Positions 36,586 to 45,319 of a stretch of 47,048 nucleotides of DNA are shown here, piece by piece. Below the pieces are notes generated by a model. It searched no databases. It worked only from the letters and a program-made list of their open reading frames with translations, and was not told the origin of the DNA. The stretch lies in NCBI GenBank assembly GCA_934201705.1, contig CAKPXF010000019.1, forward strand, positions 1 to 47,048, in the 5' to 3' direction. The position numbers and the translations under genes were made by a program. Position 1 is the first letter of the stretch; each line of letters opens with the position of its first letter. This DNA is from an uncultured Bacilli bacterium (GTDB taxonomy: Bacteria; Bacillota_I; Bacilli_A; RFN20; CAG-631).

Positions 36586-37875
36586 ATGAATAAAAATATT
36601 TATTACAAAAGAATAGTTGATAAAATATTGGATTTAAAGCTACGTGCTTTTGGGGCAACAAATATAGTTGGACCTAAATGGTGTGGAAAAACAAAAACAG
36701 CTTTGCAAAGAGCTAAAAGTAAAATAATGCTACAACGAGATTCTAACAAGGAAAACTTGATTTATACAGCAAAGGTTACTCCAATGGTATTACTTGATGG
36801 TGAGAAACCACGTTTAATAGATGAATGGCAAGATGCGCCAACCCTATGGGATGCTGTTCGCTCATATTGTGATGAAAATCCTGGACAAGGGCATTTTATT
36901 TTAACTAGTTCAACCTCTAGTTTAAAGAAAACAATGCATACTGGTACAGGAAGAATTTCAACAATGAAAATGTATCCAATGAGCTTATATGAATCGTTAG
37001 AATCAAATGGAGCAGTATCATTACTAGAATTGTTTGATAAAAAGCAAGATTTAAAAAATGGCTGTGTATCCAATATGTCGATAGAAGATATTATTTTTGC
37101 AGCATGCAGAGGTGGGTGGCCAGAAAGTGTATTATTAAATGATAAAGAAGCCCAATTAGCCATTCCTAAGGATTATTTTCAACAAATATATTTAAAGGAT
37201 ATGTTTAATGTTGATAATGTTAAAAGAAATTCACAAACTATGAGAGCATTATTAAGAAGCTATGCAAGAAACATTTCAACGTTAGCCAAATCTGTTAGCA
37301 TTTTAGATGATGTCAATGCTACAAATTTAATTAGTGATGTTACACTTAGTGATTATATTGAGGTTTTAGAAAAACTATATGTAGTTGAAGATATTTATGG
37401 TTGGTGTCCACAAATAAGATCAAAAACATCTATGAGAAGTGGTAGAAAAAGAGAATTTGTTGATCCTTCAATTGCCGTTGCTGCTCTTGGCGGTTCACCT
37501 TCATATTACCTTAATGATTTAAAAACATTTGGTTTTATATTTGAAAACTTATGCATTAGAGATTTAAAAGTTTACTCACAAGCAATGGACGGAGAGATTT
37601 CCTATTATCATGACAATTTAGGCTTAGAGGCTGATTGTGTATTACATTTAAATGATGGAAGATATGCAATAATAGAATTCAAACTAGGTGATTTTGAAAT
37701 TGATGAGGGAGCTAAGCATTTAAATGAATTAGAAAGATTAATCAAAAAACATAACTTAGAATCAAAAATACAAATAAGAAAGCCAGATTTAAAAATTGTA
37801 ATTACAGGGACTAAATATGGCTATAAACGTGAAGATGGTGTGTTTGTTATACCTATTGGCTGCTTAAAGAATTAA
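36586..37875 (+). CDS. AAA ATPase with DUF4143 domain (second copy)
   Basis: A 429-residue protein of the same broad family as the 17882 gene, but distant from it. Walker A is GPKWCGKT (residues 29-36), and Walker B is RLIDEW near 76-81 with the acidic pair DE. TSSTS near 103 fits the sensor region. The C-terminal PD-(D/E)xK-like core reads EADCVLHLNDGRYAIIEFKL, so the D...ExK set is complete. No partner gene is adjacent. The function is unknown. Its separate promoter, tandem repeats and position between the glycan operon and pgsA suggest an acquired single-gene unit. Confidence 0.85.
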   Translation: MNKNIYYKRIVDKILDLKLRAFGATNIVGPKWCGKTKTALQRAKSKIMLQRDSNKENLIYTAKVTPMVLLDGEKPRLIDEWQDAPTLWDAVRSYCDENPGQGHFILTSSTSSLKKTMHTGTGRISTMKMYPMSLYESLESNGAVSLLELFDKKQDLKNGCVSNMSIEDIIFAACRGGWPESVLLNDKEAQLAIPKDYFQQIYLKDMFNVDNVKRNSQTMRALLRSYARNISTLAKSVSILDDVNATNLISDVTLSDYIEVLEKLYVVEDIYGWCPQIRSKTSMRSGRKREFVDPSIAVAALGGSPSYYLNDLKTFGFIFENLCIRDLKVYSQAMDGEISYYHDNLGLEADCVLHLNDGRYAIIEFKLGDFEIDEGAKHLNELERLIKKHNLESKIQIRKPDLKIVITGTKYGYKREDGVFVIPIGCLKN

Positions 37876-37903
37876 AAGCAATTTTTAATATTGTTATTTT
37901 AAC

Positions 37904-37923
37904 CACATTTTATATAAAATGTG
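37904..37923. promoter_or_regulatory. Perfect 20-bp palindrome before pgsA-cinA-recA
   Basis: CACATTTTATATAAAATGTG is a perfect inverted repeat. It is followed immediately by CTAAAAT, which with the preceding TG forms an extended -10 (TGCTAAAAT). It is either an operator or a cruciform-forming AT tract. Confidence 0.6.
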
Positions 37924-37951
37924 CTAAAATAATAACCAGGAGTGTGTTAAT

Positions 37952-38641
37952 ATGAAATTTAAAGAAATGAATCTTCCTAATAAGTTAACAACTATTAGAA
38001 TGTGGTGTGTCCCATTAGTCATAGTTTTATTTGCTTTGTTTTTATTAAATAGAGCAGGAATAGTTAGTAGTGATGTTTATTTATTCATTAGCTATAATAA
38101 TTGTGAAGCAGAGCATTGCTTAGTAAGCAAGGTTTCAGAAACATATTTTTTAACATTAAATCAATTATTGATAGCAATTTTCTTTATATTTGCTTCAATT
38201 ACTGATTTTGTAGATGGGCATATGGCTAGAAAAAATAATTTAGTTTCAGATTATGGTAAGCTAATGGATCCTTTAGCTGATAAACTATTAGTTAATACAA
38301 CACTAATTTGTATGTTAATGTCAAAAATGTTTTTATTTAATAATGAAATTGTAGCAATTTATAATTTAATACCAATGATTTTTGCGGTTTTAACAATTGC
38401 TAGGGATTTCTTTGTTGATGCTTTAAGAATGCAAGCGTTAAAGAAAAATGCTGTTGTTCCTGCAAGTATTTATGGAAAATTAAAAACAGCAACATTAATG
38501 CCAGGAATTGCAATTTTATTATTTGGAAGTGCAAACTTTATTATTTATTGTATTGGTTTATTATTAGTTACATTAGGAGGCTTATTTGCTTTAATTGGTG
38601 GAATTAAATATTTTAATGCCTTAAAGCAATATATTGATTAA
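37952..38641 (+). CDS. pgsA: CDP-diacylglycerol-glycerol-3-phosphate 3-phosphatidyltransferase
   Basis: A membrane enzyme of 229 residues that makes phosphatidylglycerophosphate, the committed step to phosphatidylglycerol. The CDP-alcohol phosphatidyltransferase motif is complete: ITDFVDGHMAR, then GKLMDPLAD (residues 83-110), giving the D-x2-D-G-x2-A-R...G-x3-D-x3-D pattern. It opens with LPNKLTTIRMW, typical of PgsA. A hydrophilic insertion of about 35 residues with two cysteines lies between the first two membrane segments. ATG is supported by CAGGAG. It starts the pgsA-cinA-recA unit, an order common in Bacilli. Confidence 0.92.
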   Translation: MKFKEMNLPNKLTTIRMWCVPLVIVLFALFLLNRAGIVSSDVYLFISYNNCEAEHCLVSKVSETYFLTLNQLLIAIFFIFASITDFVDGHMARKNNLVSDYGKLMDPLADKLLVNTTLICMLMSKMFLFNNEIVAIYNLIPMIFAVLTIARDFFVDALRMQALKKNAVVPASIYGKLKTATLMPGIAILLFGSANFIIYCIGLLLVTLGGLFALIGGIKYFNALKQYID

Positions 38642-38642
38642 G

Positions 38643-39104
38643 ATGGAACAATTGGTAAAAAGACTAAAAGAAAAGAATTTAACAATAGCTTCATGTGAGT
38701 CACTAACTGGTGGTATGTTTGCTTCATCAATTGTTAATGTAAGTGGAGCAAGTAGTGTCTTTGCCGGAAGCTATGTAACCTATATGGATAAAGCTAAAGA
38801 AATACTTTTAAATGGTAAAGAAATATTAGATAAATATGGAGCAGTAAGCTATCAAATGGCCTATTTAATGGCTAAAACTGTAAAAGAAAAATTTGATGTG
38901 AATATTGGAATTTCCTTTACTGGAAATGCTGGCCCTACGGGTAGCGAAAATAAACCTGTTGGGTTAGTATATAGCTGTATTGTTTTTAATGAAAAAAAAT
39001 ATGAGTTTGAAGATCACTATAATGGTAGTAGAGAAGATATTAGAAAAAAATGTATTATAGATGCAAAAAATAGAATTTTACAAATTATTGAAGAAAAACA
39101 CTAA
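38643..39104 (+). CDS. CinA C-terminal domain protein (NMN deamidase type)
   Basis: A 153-residue stand-alone version of the CinA C-terminal domain (PncC), which deamidates nicotinamide mononucleotide for NAD recycling. ASCESLTGGMFAS at the start and FTGNAGPTG near residue 97 are family signatures. The N-terminal molybdopterin-binding-like domain of full CinA is missing, as in many reduced Firmicutes. ATG at 38643 follows the pgsA stop by one base. An upstream TTG is possible but has no better Shine-Dalgarno. Coupled translation with pgsA is likely. Confidence 0.88.
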   Translation: MEQLVKRLKEKNLTIASCESLTGGMFASSIVNVSGASSVFAGSYVTYMDKAKEILLNGKEILDKYGAVSYQMAYLMAKTVKEKFDVNIGISFTGNAGPTGSENKPVGLVYSCIVFNEKKYEFEDHYNGSREDIRKKCIIDAKNRILQIIEEKH

Positions 39105-39127
39105 AATAAGTATAGGAGGAAATAAAA

Positions 39128-40120
39128 ATGGCAAAAGAAGAAAAAATGGAATTAGATGATGTTTTAAAGATGATACAAAAAACTTATGGCCAAGGCTCAA
39201 TTATGAAGCTTGGCGAAAGACAAAAGGTTGATGTTGATGTTATACCTTCAGGATCAATAGCTTTAGATTATATTTTAGGTGTTGGTGGTTATCCAAAAGG
39301 AAGAGTTATTGAAATATATGGACCCGAATCATCTGGTAAAACAACATTCGCATTACATGCAATAGCTGAAGTTCAAAAGAAAGATGGTAAAGCTGCTTTT
39401 ATTGATGCTGAACATGCAATAGATCCTTTATATGCTCAAAATTTAGGTGTTAATATTGATGAATTAATCTTATCTCAACCAGATTCTGGTGAGCAAGCCT
39501 TAGAAATCACTGAAATGCTAGCTAAAAGCGGCGCAATTGATTTAATTGTTGTTGACTCAGTTGCAGCTTTAGTTCCACAGGCTGAATTAAATGGGGAAAT
39601 GGGAGATGCTCAAGTAGGCTTACAAGCTCGTTTAATGTCTAAAGCTTTAAGAAAGCTAACAGCAGTTTTAAATAAGAGCTCTTGTACAATTATTTTTATA
39701 AACCAATTAAGAGAAAAGGTTGGTATAATGTTTGGAAATCCAGAAACTACAACTGGTGGAAGAGCATTAAAGTTTTATGCTTCAGTTCGTCTTGAGGTAA
39801 GACGTGGTGAGGTTATTAAAAATGGTGATGAAATAGTAGGTAATGAAGTAAAAATTAAGGTTGTTAAAAACAAAGTTGCCCCACCATTTAAAACAGCAAC
39901 TTGTGAAATTACTTATGGAAAAGGAATCAATAAGGAAGCTGAATTACTTGATCTAGCAGTTAAGTTTGATATTATTCATAAAACTGGTTCTTGGTTTGAA
40001 TATAATGGCGAAAAAATTGGCCAAGGTAAAGAAAAAGCTAAGGATTTCTTAGCTAATAATAAAGAAGATGCTGATGTAATCTTAAAAGAAGTAGTAAAAG
40101 CAATTAATGAAAATAAGTAG
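39128..40120 (+). CDS. recA: Recombinase RecA
   Basis: The 330-residue homologous-recombination ATPase, which forms filaments on single-stranded DNA and activates the SOS response. Walker A is GPESSGKT (65-72), and DAEHAIDP, LIVVDSVAALVP and the loop-2 region FGNPETTTGG follow in the canonical order. The protein is slightly short because the acidic C-terminal tail is almost absent. ATG is supported by TAGGAGGAA. No B. subtilis-type LexA box (GAACN4GTTC) was seen upstream, so SOS control is not evident. Confidence 0.97.
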   Translation: MAKEEKMELDDVLKMIQKTYGQGSIMKLGERQKVDVDVIPSGSIALDYILGVGGYPKGRVIEIYGPESSGKTTFALHAIAEVQKKDGKAAFIDAEHAIDPLYAQNLGVNIDELILSQPDSGEQALEITEMLAKSGAIDLIVVDSVAALVPQAELNGEMGDAQVGLQARLMSKALRKLTAVLNKSSCTIIFINQLREKVGIMFGNPETTTGGRALKFYASVRLEVRRGEVIKNGDEIVGNEVKIKVVKNKVAPPFKTATCEITYGKGINKEAELLDLAVKFDIIHKTGSWFEYNGEKIGQGKEKAKDFLANNKEDADVILKEVVKAINENK

Positions 40121-40131
40121 GGGATAAATAA

Positions 40132-40536
40132 ATGAGAATAGCACTAATAGCACATGATAAGAAAAAAGAAAACATGATAGAGCTTGCAACTCAGTATAAG
40201 GAAGTTTTAAACAAGCATGAATTATATGCTACTGGAACAACAGGTACATTAGTAATGGGAGCAACTGGATTAAAAATAAATAGAATGAAATCAGGGCCAC
40301 TTGGTGGTGATCAGCAAATTGGCTCTATGATTGCTTGTAGTGAGCTTGATTTAGTAATCTTTTTAAGAGATCCACTTACTGCTCAGCCTCATGAGCCAGA
40401 TGTTAGTGCTTTATTAAGATTATGTGACGTTACAAATACGCCACTTGCTACCAATATGGCAAGTGCAAATATTATGCTTATTGCTTTAGGAAAAAATGAA
40501 ATAGAGTGTAAAAAGAATAAAACGATTAGTATTTAA
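40132..40536 (+). CDS. mgsA: Methylglyoxal synthase
   Basis: A 134-residue cytoplasmic enzyme converting dihydroxyacetone phosphate to methylglyoxal and phosphate, a bypass under phosphate limitation or sugar overload. Motifs are IAHDKKK (His8), SGPLGGDQQIG (Asp60, catalytic) and DPLTAQPHEPDV. It starts 11 bp after recA with a GGGGA site and is probably co-transcribed. A carbon-overflow enzyme makes sense in a cell with large glycan-degrading loci, although that link is inference. Confidence 0.95.
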   Translation: MRIALIAHDKKKENMIELATQYKEVLNKHELYATGTTGTLVMGATGLKINRMKSGPLGGDQQIGSMIACSELDLVIFLRDPLTAQPHEPDVSALLRLCDVTNTPLATNMASANIMLIALGKNEIECKKNKTISI

Positions 40537-40566
40537 TAAGAAAAATTACTGAAGATGATAAAATAA

Positions 40567-40607
40567 GATATCCTTTTTATATATGAAAATAAGTATATAA
40601 AAATATC
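40567..40607 (+). terminator. AT-rich hairpin after mgsA
   Basis: TTTTTATATA and TATATAAAAA pair perfectly, with outer GATA/TATC across a 3-nt bulge. No U-tract follows. It may be a weak terminator or an mRNA 3' stabiliser for the recA operon. Confidence 0.4.
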
Positions 40608-40617
40608 GAATAAATTC

Positions 40618-40646
40618 TTACATTTTAAAAAAAAGTGTGTTAAACT
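40618..40646 (+). promoter_or_regulatory. Possible promoter of the MATE gene
   Basis: TTACAT and TAAACT are 17 bp apart. Transcription would begin near 40653 and almost at once reach the terminator hairpin. Confidence 0.45.
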
Positions 40647-40671
40647 AAACAAGGTCAATGAGTAACTAAAT

Positions 40672-40707
40672 GTGTAAGTCCAATTGAAATGGATTTGCAC
40701 TTTTTTT
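40672..40707 (+). terminator. Intrinsic terminator directly upstream of the MATE gene (attenuator candidate)
   Basis: GTGTAAGTCCA pairs with TGGATTTGCAC (two G-T pairs) around a 7-nt loop, then seven T. The MATE Shine-Dalgarno (AAAGGAGG) follows within 6 bp, so the hairpin lies in the gene's leader. TCAAT in the leader start could pair with ATTGA in the loop as a competing helix. No known riboswitch was recognised. Confidence 0.7.
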
Positions 40708-40727
40708 GTTTAAAAGGAGGAAATTAA

Positions 40728-42140
40728 ATGGAATTAAAGGAAAACAAGCTAGCAAAGGAACCAATAAAAAGATTAATATGGAAGATAGGAATACCAATGG
40801 TCATATCAATGGTATTACAAGCTTTATATAATGTTGTTGATAGTGTATTTGTTGCTAATATAAAAGATATTGGAGCATTAGCCAATGAGGCTTTAACTTA
40901 TGCCTTTCCTATACAAATATTAATGATAGCCATAGGAGTTGGCACAGGAGTAGGAATTAATGCTTTATTATCTCTAAATTTAGGTGAAAAAAATAAAGAA
41001 AAAGTTAATATAGTGGCCGGAAATGGTATTTTTCTTAGCTTAATAATATTTTTGTTTTTCTTTATTTTTGGATTGGTTTTATCAAAATGGTTTATAGCTT
41101 TATTTACAAAAAATGAAGTAGTTATTGAAATAGGAGTCAGTTATCTAATGATTTGCTGTACTTTATCAATAGGCTCAATAGGTTTTGCAATTTATGAAAG
41201 ATTTTTACAAGCAACAGGAAATACATTATATTCAACAATTGCTCAAATAGCTGGCGCTATTACTAATATTATTTTCGACTATATCTTTATTTATCCTTTA
41301 AATATGGGAGTAAAAGGAGCTGCAATAGCTACTATTATGGGGCAATTTGTTTCACTCATTATTGCTATGCTATTTCATTATTTAAAAAATAAAGAAATTA
41401 ATGGCAATTTAAAATTTTTAAAACCAAATTTAAGAATAATAAAGGAAATATATATAATTGGTTTATCAGCCGCATTAATGCAAGGATTGCTTTCAATTAT
41501 GATGGCAGGTATGAATGCTATTTTATCTTTAGCAAATGCTGACACAACAATTTTAGTTGGATCATTTGGAATATATTATAAAATACAACAAATTACTTTA
41601 TTTTCATGCTTTGGTATATCTAATACAATTATAACGGTATTATCATTTAATTATGGATTAAATAATAAAAAACGTTCAAAGGAATGTATAAAATATGGAA
41701 TTATTGATACTATAATTGTTTCTTTAATAATAACTATACTGTTTGAAATAATTGCTAGACCATTAGCTAAGCTTTTTGCCATTTCTAGTGGAGCATCAGT
41801 AGAACTTATTGATACATGTGAAAAAGCAATTCGTATTGCTGCAATTGGTTATGTTTTTATGGGATTTTCAGTAGCAGTACAAGGAGTGTTTCAAGCATTA
41901 CGTTACTCTTTGCGTCCTTTATTTACGGCCTTCCTTAGGCTTATAATATTTGTTTTTCCAATAGCGTATACTTTTACTTTATCGGTTAATGTAACAAGTA
42001 TTGTATGGTTTACATTTCCAATAGCGGAAATATTAACATCTTTAGTATCAGCATTTTTGCTTAAGGATGTAATAAACAAAAGGATTAATAAAATGAATTT
42101 AAAAAAAACATTCATATGCAATATGCATACAAATGCTTAG
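40728..42140 (+). CDS. MATE-family efflux transporter
   Basis: A 470-residue membrane protein with about twelve predicted membrane segments in two halves. It opens with PIKRLIWKIGIPMVISM and the family phrase ALYNVVDSVFVAN, and has GVGTGVGINALLSLNLG in the first half. MATE proteins export drugs or metabolites using a sodium or proton gradient, but the substrate is not predictable. Expression seems controlled by the leader terminator. Its stop is only 2 bp from the stop of the convergent DUF2357 gene, with no terminator between them. Confidence 0.92.
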   Translation: MELKENKLAKEPIKRLIWKIGIPMVISMVLQALYNVVDSVFVANIKDIGALANEALTYAFPIQILMIAIGVGTGVGINALLSLNLGEKNKEKVNIVAGNGIFLSLIIFLFFFIFGLVLSKWFIALFTKNEVVIEIGVSYLMICCTLSIGSIGFAIYERFLQATGNTLYSTIAQIAGAITNIIFDYIFIYPLNMGVKGAAIATIMGQFVSLIIAMLFHYLKNKEINGNLKFLKPNLRIIKEIYIIGLSAALMQGLLSIMMAGMNAILSLANADTTILVGSFGIYYKIQQITLFSCFGISNTIITVLSFNYGLNNKKRSKECIKYGIIDTIIVSLIITILFEIIARPLAKLFAISSGASVELIDTCEKAIRIAAIGYVFMGFSVAVQGVFQALRYSLRPLFTAFLRLIIFVFPIAYTFTLSVNVTSIVWFTFPIAEILTSLVSAFLLKDVINKRINKMNLKKTFICNMHTNA

Positions 42141-42142
42141 TA

Positions 42143-43468
42143 TTATTTATTTTTGTAGGAATCAAAATTTAATACCCAAATCAAGCCATCATTTAAAAAT
42201 TTATAGGTTGCATTACAATCAAAGCAATGCACCTTTTTTTCTTTTTCCTCAATAGCGTTGCTTTTACATATAAGGCATACGTGATTATAAATATCTTTAT
42301 TAACATTAATGGTTAAAAAAATACATTTTAACATAGCCTTTAAGCCTTCTAATGATAGGCTATTATTGATTGTTACTTGGAATGCATTATCAGAATAATC
42401 AACTTCTTTTAAACTAATTAGATAATCATAAGATGAAATATCATCATTATTGACCTTTAATTTAATAACAATATCTTTATTTTCTTGAGTGACTTTATCA
42501 ATTATATTAAATGATATACTATCTGCTTTTTGAACTAAATTAACATTAAATAGATTATTCTCTAATGATAGTTTATTTAAAAGATTATTAGCTGAATATT
42601 TAATAATATTATCTTTTAATATTTTAAAATGCAAATCCTTTATTAAAGAATTAATGATATTTAAAAAAATAAACATTGAATAAGTACTAGCTATTTCTTC
42701 ATATGATAAACTGCTTCTTAAAGCATCATATTCATTTAAAAAATACCATAAACGTAAGCAAGTATTATAATCCTTATGGTGAATTAATAAGTTTGTAGAT
42801 TCAACATCCTTTGATGAGAAACTAGGAAATGAACTCATTATTTTATAAAAATTAGTATTTTTAATTTGTATTAAACGCATCCTTAAGTAATATAGCTTTT
42901 TATAATTATCAAAGCAAACTACATCACTATTTTGAAAATCATCTAAATTTGTAAGCCTTATTAAATCAATTTTATTAATTAAATTAAAATTGAAATGAGA
43001 TTCATATAAGCTTTTAATACCACTTTTGCTATCTTCAAATGGTTTGTTTAAGAATAAATATAATCTATCAATTAAAGCTTTAACAAATCTATTTTCATAG
43101 GTATTATATTCATCCTCTGTCGTTTTTGAATAAGCATATTCTGGTGTATATTCATTATTTTTCTTTTTCCAGAGTTTTGGATCTAATGTTGTTTTTCTTA
43201 CGCTTTCAGGGGTTAGCTGACTAACCTTACCAACATGCATTGTTTCATATTCACTTTTTAAAATAATATAAGGAGTCTGAACAACATTTATTAAATTACC
43301 AATAGAGGCTGAAATTTTATCAATTGAAGATGAATAATCAAGCCCTTTTAGTGATGGAAATGATAACTTAAAGCTATTGTCATCAATTTTTTTTAGTAAT
43401 TTTGAAATTAAACATGTATCATTTTCAACTAATTGCTTGTTAAACCATTCAAGAGCTATTGTTGACAT
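42143..43468 (-). CDS. DUF2357 (McrC N-domain-like) protein with C-terminal zinc ribbon, no nuclease
   Basis: A 441-residue protein resembling the DUF2357 region of McrC-type partners. The conserved YNTYENRFVKALIDRL phrase (near residues 120-135) is the clearest mark. The PD-(D/E)xK nuclease that normally follows in McrC is not visible. Instead the protein ends with CLIC...CFDC (near 400-425), a zinc-ribbon-like set. Translation is coupled to the McrB-like gene upstream, whose stop overlaps this ATG (TAATG, with GAGGAA before it). It probably links the AAA+ ring to a target or effector. The assignment is based on recognised phrases and context only. Confidence 0.7.
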   Translation of the reverse strand: MSTIALEWFNKQLVENDTCLISKLLKKIDDNSFKLSFPSLKGLDYSSSIDKISASIGNLINVVQTPYIILKSEYETMHVGKVSQLTPESVRKTTLDPKLWKKKNNEYTPEYAYSKTTEDEYNTYENRFVKALIDRLYLFLNKPFEDSKSGIKSLYESHFNFNLINKIDLIRLTNLDDFQNSDVVCFDNYKKLYYLRMRLIQIKNTNFYKIMSSFPSFSSKDVESTNLLIHHKDYNTCLRLWYFLNEYDALRSSLSYEEIASTYSMFIFLNIINSLIKDLHFKILKDNIIKYSANNLLNKLSLENNLFNVNLVQKADSISFNIIDKVTQENKDIVIKLKVNNDDISSYDYLISLKEVDYSDNAFQVTINNSLSLEGLKAMLKCIFLTINVNKDIYNHVCLICKSNAIEEKEKKVHCFDCNATYKFLNDGLIWVLNFDSYKNK

Positions 43469-45081
43469 TAGATTAATTTCCTCTTTAATTTAGCAATGAC
43501 TTCAATTGAACAAGAAAACTCATTAGCACCATATAAATCATTGATTAAAGCTTCAAGCTTAATAAGATTACTCTTTAAGCCCTCATCAAATCTACCATCT
43601 AATTTTCTTAAAATCTTACGAGCAAACATAATATCAATTGCTTTTGAAATTGTTCCGCCACAAGATACAAATACTGGTACAAATTTTTTAATTTGATTTA
43701 AGATACGATTGCCAAAGTTAATATCAAATTTATCTAACATAAATTCACTTAGCTTATTAAAGCGATCATATTCTTTAGAAGGGATATTAGCCACAGAATT
43801 ATCAATACTTTCTTCAAATAATTGTAATAATTCAGTTGAACTTATATGAATACTTTTAGCATGCATATTATTATTAGTTGGTTCATTTCTTGATGAAAAA
43901 TCAATAACAGATGCTCTATCATATACCTTATCAGTAATGGTAAATGTTGAATCGTCTTTATTAGCAGTGCCAATAAACCAAGTGTTGTCTGGAATTTTTA
44001 CACAACAACCATTGACAAATTTTTTTGGCAATTCACCTTTAGTAGATGATGGCATTAATTCAATTTCCCACCTATCTTTATCAAGTTCAAGTACAGATAA
44101 GAAATCGGCAAAATAATATTCAACACGTGATAAATTCATTTCATCAAGAACCATTATGTTAATTTCGTTGTTTTGATAAGAAGCATTATATAATGTTCTT
44201 AAAAATGGCGTTTCTTTAAACTTCTTTGAAAAGTCATTGTAATACCCTAAAATATCACTTCTATCTTTCCATGAAGCTTGAACAGGCGTAAAGCATGATA
44301 AGCAGTTCACATATTCAGCAAAGAACTTAGGAAGAGAAGTTTTACCAGTTCCAGATAATCCTTCAAGGATTATAAATCTAGAACAAGCCATACCTGAAAT
44401 AAATGATCGAATTGTATCCATTGTGTAGTACATTTTATTATCTTGTAAGTAAGCATTAAAGCCTTCACATAATTGCTTTAATGACACCTTATCAAAATGG
44501 TTAGGAGTAATTTTATTCTCTTTATATTGTCTATCAATTTCAACTAAATCAGGGAAAATATTCATTTCACTTTCATCATCGTCTTTACTAACTTCAAGAA
44601 CTTTCTTTTCTTTTTTAGGTTTCTTTTCTCTTTCTTTTATTCTTTTAATAACATTTGTTGCAACAAAGAGTAAGCATGAAGCAATTACTAAGAACATAAA
44701 GTAATATGCTAAAGCCTTAAAGAAATTATTAGCATCTATATCATATCTATCCTTCAGTGCAGGAACAGTAAAGAATAAAATTAAATAAATAACTATTAAT
44801 ACCGTAGGTAAGAATGTTAAAATAGGCTTAAATATTGATAAACGACTGTATTTTGAATATAAGTTCCCAGTAATACATAGTACACACATAAAAATTGTCC
44901 ATTGTATGACAATAGCATCAATTAATAAGAATATTAATAGATAACTGTCACTATAAATCTCAAATTTACTAATAAGTGAAAATAAAAATAGCAATCCATA
45001 GGCAATTGCAAAAACAAGAAAAACATTTAGTGTCCATTTTTTAAGTCTTGCTTCTGTTAAAACTTTTTTTTCTTTTTCCAT
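43468..45081 (-). CDS. Membrane-anchored McrB-like AAA+ ATPase
   Basis: A 537-residue protein. Four hydrophobic segments (about 16-38, 47-70, 82-106 and 118-146) form a membrane domain, followed by a Lys/Glu-rich linker. The AAA_5/McrB-type motor has Walker A EGLSGTGKTS near residue 240, Walker B IMVLDEMNLSRVEYYF near 300, where MNLSR corresponds to the McrB signature, and GTANKDDS (sensor 1) near 365. McrB proteins normally work in the cytosol with McrC to cut modified DNA, so membrane anchoring is unusual. The start at 45081 is chosen for AAAGGGGAGG 9 nt upstream, which excludes the longer frame from 45120. The pair sits on the opposite strand to its neighbours and has its own promoter. Confidence 0.82.
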   Translation of the reverse strand: MEKEKKVLTEARLKKWTLNVFLVFAIAYGLLFLFSLISKFEIYSDSYLLIFLLIDAIVIQWTIFMCVLCITGNLYSKYSRLSIFKPILTFLPTVLIVIYLILFFTVPALKDRYDIDANNFFKALAYYFMFLVIASCLLFVATNVIKRIKEREKKPKKEKKVLEVSKDDDESEMNIFPDLVEIDRQYKENKITPNHFDKVSLKQLCEGFNAYLQDNKMYYTMDTIRSFISGMACSRFIILEGLSGTGKTSLPKFFAEYVNCLSCFTPVQASWKDRSDILGYYNDFSKKFKETPFLRTLYNASYQNNEINIMVLDEMNLSRVEYYFADFLSVLELDKDRWEIELMPSSTKGELPKKFVNGCCVKIPDNTWFIGTANKDDSTFTITDKVYDRASVIDFSSRNEPTNNNMHAKSIHISSTELLQLFEESIDNSVANIPSKEYDRFNKLSEFMLDKFDINFGNRILNQIKKFVPVFVSCGGTISKAIDIMFARKILRKLDGRFDEGLKSNLIKLEALINDLYGANEFSCSIEVIAKLKRKLI

Positions 45082-45110
45082 AAAGGCTAACCTCCCCTTT
45101 AATTGAGCAT

Positions 45111-45140
45111 ATTTTAGCATTTAAAAATATAGTTAGTCAA
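45111..45140 (-). promoter_or_regulatory. Promoter of the McrB-like/DUF2357 pair
   Basis: On the minus strand TTGACT and TAAAAT are 18 bp apart, with an extended TGC before the -10. The TGCTAAAAT sequence is identical to the -10 region of the first DUF4143 ATPase gene. Confidence 0.65.
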
Positions 45141-45290
45141 TGATATCTTTAAAAGATTTAGGGGGTAGAAGAAATAAAAAATTATTTATTTATAAATAAC
45201 ATTAATTAGTTTTCCTTATAAAATACTTATTTGTTATTAATAATATAAGTGTATTAACAAGAAAAATAAGAAACTTAAAAAGATTTATAC

Positions 45291-45319
45291 TTTAAGTTTA
45301 AAGCAACTTGTGTTACAAT
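45291..45319 (+). promoter_or_regulatory. Promoter of rny
   Basis: TTTAAG and TACAAT are 17 bp apart with an extended TGT before the -10, 57 bp before the ATG. The inverted repeat CTTTAAGTTTAAAG overlaps the -35. The 294-bp gap between the divergent genes holds these two promoters and otherwise only AT-rich sequence. Confidence 0.6.

Noticed and set aside
37876..37951. LexA/SOS box before the recA operon
   Set aside because: No GAAC-N4-GTTC sequence is present. The only symmetric element is the AT-rich 20-bp palindrome.
40653..40707. PreQ1, guanidine or fluoride riboswitch in the MATE leader
   Set aside because: The conserved core sequences of these classes were not found, and the leader before the terminator is too short for all but preQ1-I, whose motif is absent.
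45082..45120. Longer start for the McrB-like protein
   Set aside because: The first ATG lies in the -10 region, and AAAGGGGAGG is properly spaced only for the ATG at 45081.
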